A stretch of DNA of 64,000 bases. Origin: Diphasiastrum complanatum (lineage: Eukaryota; Streptophyta; Lycopodiopsida; Lycopodiales; Lycopodiaceae). Positions 58,330 to 64,000 of the stretch are shown in pieces (position 1 is the first letter of the stretch; every line of letters starts with the position of its first letter). A program made the position numbers and the translations under genes. The stretch spans positions 46,360,933-46,424,932 of the forward strand of contig CM055104.1 of assembly GCA_029204225.1 (NCBI GenBank), read 5' to 3'. Under the pieces are notes generated by a model. It had not been told where the DNA came from. It ran no database searches and worked only from the letters and a program-made list of their open reading frames with translations.

Positions 58330-58755
58330 TCAAATCAAAATATTCCTCCACTTATGCAACCACTGATCCACTATATCAGTAGTGCGTTGGAGAGTGTTTC
58401 CTGCGAAACGGGTAGGCTTAATATCTTTGTCTTCTGGGTAGGGTGGAGGTAACACAGGACGAACAGCAGAAGACGGAAATGGATAAGGATAAGGCGGAGC
58501 ATGCTGTGAGGAGGACGCATAACCACTAGCTACCATCATCGCTCACATCTCTGCAACGGTCTTCTCCACACTATCCATGAGAGCTTGCACAGAAGGGGAA
58601 GCGGCAGTAGGCGAACTAGCAGCCACTGCAAGCAGATTACGGTCAGGGCTAAGCACAGGGCTGGGTGGTGGTGATTGGAGGGCCACAGTAGGGCTAAGCG
58701 GAATATCAACTCTATCATCTTCCACTATAAATAAACAAAGACAGCACAAAATCAA
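58330..58755 (-). pseudogene. Gag N-terminal part of the deleted chromovirus
   Basis: Proline/alanine-rich start (VALQSPPPSPVLSPD, ASSPTAASPSVQALMDSVEK), one stop, then PYPYPFPSSAVRPVLPPPYP, EDKDIKPTRFAGNTLQRTTD, IVDQWLHKWRNILI. The PP...F.G......WL..W phrase is a gypsy Gag motif. It ends abruptly at the deletion joint near 58330. Confidence 0.65.
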
Positions 58756-59707
58756 AACTCAAAATTGCACTTATTGTAAAAAACCGATAAAAGGCAAATC
58801 TAACCAAAGCTCTCAAACAGCAAGACAATAGTAGACAAAAAGAAAGAAAGGAGTAAGCGCTCCCTGAGATCCAAGTTTGTTCTCTTGCTGGCTGTCGGTC
58901 TACTGAGTTGACAAGTCGTTTAATGTCTTTTGCCCTCCTCAACAAGTTAGAACTCTCCCTGAAATCCAATCAAAAGGAACCCCCACAGAGGTGCACTAGG
59001 CTAGCAATAAGAGAGCGCTGATTCTGCCTTCAGAATTCCCCCAAAAACCACAGAAAAAAAAAAGTCGGGGTTGCCCTCCTCCTTCAGAGATGTGGTAGCA
59101 GAGAATCACTGATTGGGCCGTTGGTTTGCACCTAAAACGTGCGAAAAATCTGCCTCCGAACATCCACAGAACAGCACTGGACATCTGTCTAGAAAACGTG
59201 GGAAAAAAGGCATAGAAAACGCCCCAAAACAGTTCTTGGAGGGCGCTAGATCTGTGCTGGAACTGTAAGAACTGGCCACCCCAATTTCTACACTAATTTG
59301 TACGTTTTTTTCCTCTTTTCACCAGGCTGAAGAAGGGCTGCAGGAGGGCGATGGACCATCAGAAGGAATTCTGCACCAAATCGGATTCCTTTAGGCTTCC
59401 AATAGGCTGGAACAACAGCGCTGGAGGTCCAGAAAACTTCTGAGATCTGTCTCCCCAATTTTCCCCCTCAAGATCCTCCAAAAAACAAGCAAAATTTGAA
59501 GATTTTCGCACTTTCTCTCTGTAGAACGAACACTTCTCTCTCTAGAACGAGGCTCTAATACCAATTGTCACAAGCCAGTCACTCCAAGCTCGTGAATCCT
59601 AGAAGGGCGGTGTGTCGAATGAACCTCCCAACCATAGGCACCCCCTCTTTGAGACCTGTGTGAACGGGCCCTCGGAACACTCTAAAGCCCGTGGGGACCC
59701 CAAATTC

Positions 59708-59926
59708 CTAGGCACTAGATGTAGATGGTCCATGATCCAAGTATTGAACTTGATTGTCACGATAAATAGCAATTCTACTAGATGCCTTGGCCTCTTGGAA
59801 CGCTTTCTTACGTTCTTCCACCTGTATATATGTGAGATCATCATCTAGGAATATGTTTGTACCCTTTAACTTGGTTTGAGCCGCAAGGGCAACCACGTCA
59901 TGACCAGTTCCATACCACCACTCCAT
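59708..59926 (-). pseudogene. LINE ORF1 C-terminal fragment
   Basis: EWWYGTGHDVVALAAQTKLK, GTNIFLDDDLTYIQVEERKK, AFQEAKASSRIAIYRDNQVQ then YLDHGPSTSSA stop. Same signature as 49.7 kb and 63.4 kb (LKxTxIFxDxDLTxxQ ... IYRD). It abuts the gypsy LTR remnant. Confidence 0.75.
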
Positions 59927-60015
59927 GTAAGAAACGTTTTCTTAGCACAAACAATCTACATCAGATGTAATTAGAAAGTAGTTGAACATCATTTCCTTTG
60001 CTCTTTTGGTTACAG

Positions 60016-60403
60016 AAAGACTGGCGGAAGGTTGACATCGTCAACCGAGTGAAGGACCAAGGGAATTGTGGCTCTTGTTGGACATTCAGATAATTTACTC
60101 GTGATCACAGCCATCTGCCCTCTCTTCTGCACCTTGCATATCCGTGTGAACTCTAAAGATCTGATCTGTCGTTCGTTTTATCTTCGTTGGCTTTGCTGCA
60201 GTACCACGGGTGCTGTGGAAGCTGCTCATGCGCAGGCTACGAGGAAGATGGTGATTCTGTCTGAGCAGGAACTTGTAGATTATGCTCAGGCATTTAACAA
60301 CTATGGTTGCAACTGGGGCTTGCCTTCCCAGGCGTTTGAGTATATCAGATACAATGGAGGGCTTGACACCGAAGAATCATATCCATACACATCTGGTGGC
60401 TGA
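60016..60403 (+). pseudogene. aleurain/cathepsin H-type cysteine protease fragment, intron retained
   Basis: Exon-like 60016-60089 encodes [19 protein letters not shown] then SCWTF with the catalytic Cys of papain enzymes; 60202-60400 encodes [67 protein letters not shown], then TGA. The intron between keeps its AG acceptor (CTGCAG, 60196-60201) but the donor reads AT where GT is expected. Conserved VDCAQ and CNGG are VDYAQ and CNWG. An acceptor-like TTGGTTACAG precedes the first exon. It is a genomic (not retroposed) gene fragment, dead. Confidence 0.88.
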
Positions 60404-60590
60404 GTGCAAATAGCGATCTCGTATCCTCGGAGACGTAAAAGATGCGCCCTTATTCGAACGGGGCCACATTCATAAGTATTCCCACAGTACTTGCAAGTCC
60501 ACTTCTTCGTGCCTAACGTGCCATAACTTGAATTAAGTGTGACGTGATCCCATAAAGGATCCCATTGTCGCTAATAGCTATCTAGTATCA
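60400..60590 (-). pseudogene. BED-type zinc finger fragment of a hAT-like transposase
   Basis: Minus strand reads DPLWDHVTLNSSYGTLG, TKKWTCKYCGNTYECG, PVRIRAHLLRLRGYEIAIC. DP.W.HV, CX2C, RI.AHLL...G..I..C is the BED finger found at the N-terminus of plant hAT transposases and related proteins. Nothing downstream of the finger is present; it abuts the protease fragment. Confidence 0.75.
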
Positions 60591-60659
60591 ACAAAGCAAT
60601 AGTATTAAATTCAAACTTCAAATAAAAATCTACCTACGCTCTAACCTCACTCTCCCTCA

Positions 60660-60788
60660 CACTCAAAAGCTCTCCCTCTCCTTCACACAATGCACACACA
60701 CGCTCTCTCTCCCTCTCCTCTCACTCACACACACACACACTCCTCTTTGACACACACACCCCCCCCCCTCTCTTTCACACACACACAC

Positions 60789-60843
<55 letters not shown>

Positions 60844-60894
60844 ACACACACTCTCCCTCTGCTTCAAACAACACATACACTCCCTCTCTTTCAC

Positions 60895-60933
<39 letters not shown>

Positions 60934-60985
60934 GCGGATTCCTCCAGCGATGGAGATGGCCTAGCCCCCCCCCCCCCCCCCCCCG
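60660..60985. repeat. CA/CT microsatellite cluster and C20 homopolymer
   Basis: Mixed ACACAC and CTCTCT tracts (60680-60935) and a run of about 20 C at 60966-60985. Long low-complexity frames here (Thr-His, Leu-Ser or Arg-Glu repeats) are artefacts. Confidence 0.95.
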
Positions 60986-61012
60986 GTCTCTTCCCTCTCC
61001 TTCCCTTCTTCC

Positions 61013-61657
61013 ATGGCAAGAAAAGCGAAGGGGAGCCCACGCTCCCCCTCTCGCCCTTCCCTCCCTACTCCTTCCTCTACCTCCGCTCCCCCTTCCTCTG
61101 CACCCCCTCCTGCTACTGTGGAAGACCTGCCCGCTCCCCATGCTGCGGAATGCCTGGCCGCTGTTGCACCTAAACCTGTTGGGCCCCCTCCTGCTGCTGC
61201 GGAAAACCTGTCCGCTCCCCCTGCTGCGGAATGCCTGGCCACTGATGTATCTAAATCTGCTGTGGACCCTGCCAACGCCCCCCCTACTGTGTTTGCCTCC
61301 TCTAATGTTGCAGATACGGTGGCTCACACTCCATCTGCGGCTCTCACTCCCTTTCTCTCTACAATGGATTATTATACCACTAAAGCCTTCGAGAACTTTC
61401 TCACCTATGAACTGAGACAGCTCAAAGCAGAGCTGAGAGGTCCAATCACTGAAAACAGAAGTTTCTCACCTACAGGAAGAAAATCATCGACAATATTTAC
61501 AGAACGTGAGGCCACTCCTCCAATTAATGGTAATGCTGTGTCAAAGATCCAGGAATTACAACAAGAGCCGACCCAACATACAAAATCTACCAAAACGTGG
61601 GCATCACTCCTCAAAAACGGCAACAAAGGTAACCGCTCTTATCTCTATCATCTCTGA
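61013..61657 (+). pseudogene. LINE ORF1 N-terminal half
   Basis: Starts MARKAKGSPRSPSRPSLP. A long Pro/Ala/Ser-rich region with an internal duplication (ENLSAPPAAECLATD against EDLPAPHAAECLAAV) leads to a coiled-coil-like part (ENFLTYELRQLKAELRG) and KIQELQQEPTQHTKS, TWASLLKNGNKGN. The last part matches the minus-strand copy at 63.77-63.86 kb (PLNGATKIQELQQELNQH, KSWASL), which continues into ORF1 RRM and endonuclease. Its reading runs into endonuclease sequence by deletion. Confidence 0.7.
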
Positions 61658-61879
61658 TTTTCACATCTCTTCCACTACATTGTCCGACCATTCACACCTA
61701 TCTTTCTGCCTTGGGCATATTGCGCGATCTAGTATACATCCTACTCCTGTTACTATTCCTAACGTGCACCTATATATCGTTTTGATCCCATCCTCATTCC
61801 TCAATACCAAGAATCTCACTGCCTTACTTCATCACTTCCCTACTGACACTTCACTGGAGGATCAAGCTACGTAGCCATT

Positions 61880-62821
61880 AAGAAGTTAAGGACTCATCGC
61901 GCCCGTGACATTGATGACCTACAATCTAAACTCCTCCTCCATGCTCCTGACACACTAGCACCGGTGCTATCCACTCTCCTTAACCAAGACACTATGGTTA
62001 CTCCTACAGCATTATATGCGACAGAGGTTTGGCGTACAGGCATTACCTCCTCGGATTGGTCCTGTATATCTCAACTCCAAACCTCCATGTTATCGCGGAT
62101 GATTAGGGCTAAGCCATCAGTCCCACACTAGATTATCACTGCTGAGTTTGTTGTTCCTCCTATTTTAGTGGATGCCCTTTTAAGGCTCATTATATAAATC
62201 CAGAGAGTATTGACTCTCCCTTTTGACAGATATTCCTACCTTGCAATCACATCCTTGAGATTACTCTATGACAATGGAGTTCATTTCTCATGGTACTCTC
62301 AGGCCGCACGCCTCTTGAGCACATTTGGTATTTCAGTTTCTGATCTCCCAGCAGGCACTCATGAGTACACAAAATGCTTCATTAATCGGGCTTGTATCTA
62401 GCATACTTGGCAGGGGCAATTGAGTGTCAAGCCAGATTTCTATCGGACATATTTTTTGGAGTTTGATGGAGCAGGTTTTCCTATACGTGCACACTACCTT
62501 GACTATGGACTCTCACACTGTTTGCGGTTTACTCTTGGACGGTTTCGGGTTTCCCACCAGCTTGCTATTGAGACTGGTCGTTACCAGGGTACTCCATGTG
62601 AGGACAAATTATGTCAGATGTGTTCCTTAGGAGAGACTGAGTCGGAGGAGCATTTCCTTTTCAGATGTTCGGCCTATTATGAGATTCGGGGACGTTATCA
62701 TTGTCTTTTCAGAGATGCACCCACTTTACGCTCTCTTATCACTTATGTGGATCCTAGGTGTGTCGCCCTTATGATATACGAGATGTCCCTGCTACGGAGA
62801 GCCCATGCTTCAGTGGAATAG
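61880..62821 (+). pseudogene. LINE ORF2 C-terminal part with zinc-ribbon motif
   Basis: ALYATEVWRTGITSSDWSCI, RAKPSVPH, ITAEFVVPPILVDALLR, then 62420-62821: SHCLRFTLGRFRVSHQLAIE and CEDKLCQMCSLGETESEEHF followed by LFRCSAYYEIRGRY, the Cys/His cluster (C..CX2C...H...C) at the end of many LINE ORF2s. Stops at about 62130 and 62400. Confidence 0.82.
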
Positions 62822-63059
62822 TGATACACAGCCTCATATTAGTCGTCGTCCCCGAGCAGACTCAGTTTCAGACGAATACATTGACATTGACCTAGCTCAT
62901 CGAGATCAGGGACAGCGCAAGTTGACCTCAAGTATTACCATAGTCCGAGCACCTACGATTACTAGAAGAGTTTGCCCTCAGAGGTCCCATACTAGACAAA
63001 GTCAGCACCAGACGAAAATATATCCAAGAGACAAAATTGTACGTGATATCAGTTGAGGC

Positions 63060-64000
63060 TACTGAAGTAGTCTGTGATACGAGGCCTAGAAGATGATACT
63101 ACGATAGAAGATGGACGCTGATGTCGTCTATGTCGTCTCCATGGACACTAACTCTGACTAGTATGGAACCTCTTCTCATGTGTCTCAGTGAAAAATAGAA
63201 TATCTCCATGTGTAATGAAGTCCAAGAGATCATCAGCTGTCGAGGATGAGTGTATCCCGTTACAATTCCAAACACCTATGCGCAATGGAGAAGGTGATGG
63301 ATGGGGCCCCCGGCGTGCTCCCATAACTACCTAGCATGACTTGCCATTAATGTATTTTACCTGTCCATCGCTATAGATAGCAATTCTGCCCTGTTCACGA
63401 GCCTCTTGGAAAGCTCTTCGACATTCGTTCCACCTGAATAAAGGTAAGGTAATCATTCAAGTAACTTTTGGTACCCTTGAGTTTGGATTTAAGACGGAGT
63501 ACTGATCTGCACTCTTCCAACTATGTGAAACGAATGACAAGCGTGGCATTATCTTTCTTTGGGTGCCAAACTTTATCTATTCCATTGCTATCTATGATGA
63601 GACAGAGTAGTGTTCAAGAAATTACTTGCTTCCTGTAACGCATTTTGGGTGCCGGGAATGCCACAGACTCTAACATTATGCGATTTTTGTTCCCTCATTT
63701 TTTCTTCCGATAAAGTTGGCAGCAATGAAACTTGACATATTGTTACCTTCATTGCCGTTGTTTTAGGAGTGATGCCCAAGATTTGGTAAAGTCATTGTGT
63801 TGGTTCAGCTCCTGTTGTAATTCCTGGATCTTTGTTGCACCATTAAGCGGAGGGAATGGCACTATATTCTGTAAAATGTTGTCCGCAATCGACTGTTTTC
63901 CTCCTGTAAGTGAGTAACTTTCGATCTCAATGATTGGACCTCAGCTTTGAGTAACTTCAGTTCACAGGCACTCCATGACATCGAGCAGAAAAAGATCCTT
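63060..64000 (-). pseudogene. LINE ORF1 and start of the endonuclease
   Basis: From the right edge downward: coiled-coil-like ELKLLKAEVQSLRSKV, PLNGATKIQELQQELNQHND, RRM-like KMREQKSHNVRVCGIPGTQN (about 63690), VPKVT/DYLTFIQ remnant and REQGRIAIYSDGQVKYI (63370-63420). After the ORF1 end: RIGVWNCNGIHSSSTADDLL and DFITHGDILFFTETHEKRF (63150-63290), the AP-type endonuclease start (WNxxG, TETH). It shows normal ORF1-ORF2 order for this family. Stops and shifts are present. Confidence 0.78.

Larger units (their letters stand above)
58047..59700 (-). mobile_element. deletion derivative of a Ty3/gypsy chromovirus
   Basis: On the minus strand: LTR end GGCTTGTGACA (59569-59579), primer site rc of GGCTCTAATACCAATT (59551-59566), leader, Gag start (58755-58332), then directly a chromodomain end (58300-58140), polypurine GAGGAGGGAGGG (about 58121-58133) and LTR start TGTTAGAGCCC (58106 down). 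Most of gag, all protease, RT and integrase are deleted. Both LTRs are incomplete: the left one is cut at 58047 against Copia sequence. Confidence 0.75.
61013..62821 (+). mobile_element. internally deleted LINE copy (ORF1, EN end, ORF2 end)
   Basis: In order on +: ORF1 N-terminal half (61013-61640), an endonuclease C-terminus with SDFHISSTTLSDHSHLSF (61645-61720), then post-RT ORF2 sequence (61880-62821). The RT is missing. It starts beside a simple-repeat and C20 region. Segments are in the normal LINE order, so this looks like one copy with internal deletions. Confidence 0.72.

Overview
The window is nuclear DNA of a vascular plant with a large, transposon-rich genome. It is AT-rich, carries spliced plant genes with multi-kilobase introns, and is packed with decayed Copia, Ty3/gypsy, LINE and hAT-type sequences. 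The species cannot be named from sequence. A Penelope-like reverse transcriptase relic and LINE reverse transcriptases of a type I associate with ferns, mosses or gymnosperms hint at a fern, gymnosperm or early-diverging lineage; this is weak inference.

Host genes. (1) SMT1, cycloartenol/sterol C-24 methyltransferase, lies on + from before the left edge to 32987. Eleven exons (2020-2093 ... 32933-32987) join without a frame break and all visible introns are GT-AG. They give the last 293 residues; roughly 45 N-terminal residues lie off the left edge. Its introns of 9.6 kb (2094-11701) and 16.8 kb (15075-31907) are filled with transposons. (2) An uncharacterised basic plant protein of 234 aa is encoded at 41680-42384 (-). 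(3) The U11/U12 (minor spliceosome) 35 kDa protein gene, SNRNP35-like, lies on - from beyond the right edge to 48282. Four exons give the last 244 residues; the RRM-coding exons lie beyond 64 kb, behind an intron of more than 9 kb made of transposon debris.

Transposon layout. Left SMT1 intron: gypsy pol relic (0.3-1.0 kb), Copia LTR plus gag (5.57-7.79 kb) split by an 810-bp hAT-like non-autonomous element, LINE RT relic (8.4-9.0 kb), gypsy integrase relic (9.15-9.45 kb). Giant intron: LINE 3'-tail dimer, LINE RT and ORF1 pieces (15.6-17.2 kb), then an old gypsy (gag at 17.4-17.9 kb, protease at 30.5-31.5 kb). That gypsy is split by a Copia element (17943-30070), itself split by a 6383-bp chromovirus (22748-29130, minus strand, TTTTT target duplication), and separately by a 600-bp hAT-like element (30588-31187). 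Downstream of SMT1 is a Penelope-like RT relic between 115-120 bp direct repeats (33801-36076) and an unrecognised decayed ORF (36.1-37.2 kb). Further right are Copia relics (37-41 kb, including an LTR pair with almost no interior), the two minus-strand genes, and a mosaic of LINE, Copia, gypsy, a captured aleurain-type cysteine-protease fragment and a BED-finger fragment (49-64 kb).

Functionally the genes do not form a pathway: SMT1 acts in phytosterol synthesis and the 35K protein in U12-type intron recognition. The main interest is the stratified insertion history inside two essential-type genes, the Penelope-like relic, and several small element families (paired hAT-like elements with shared termini, ORF1-only LINE derivatives, microsatellite-tailed LINE ends). 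No complete undescribed system was found.
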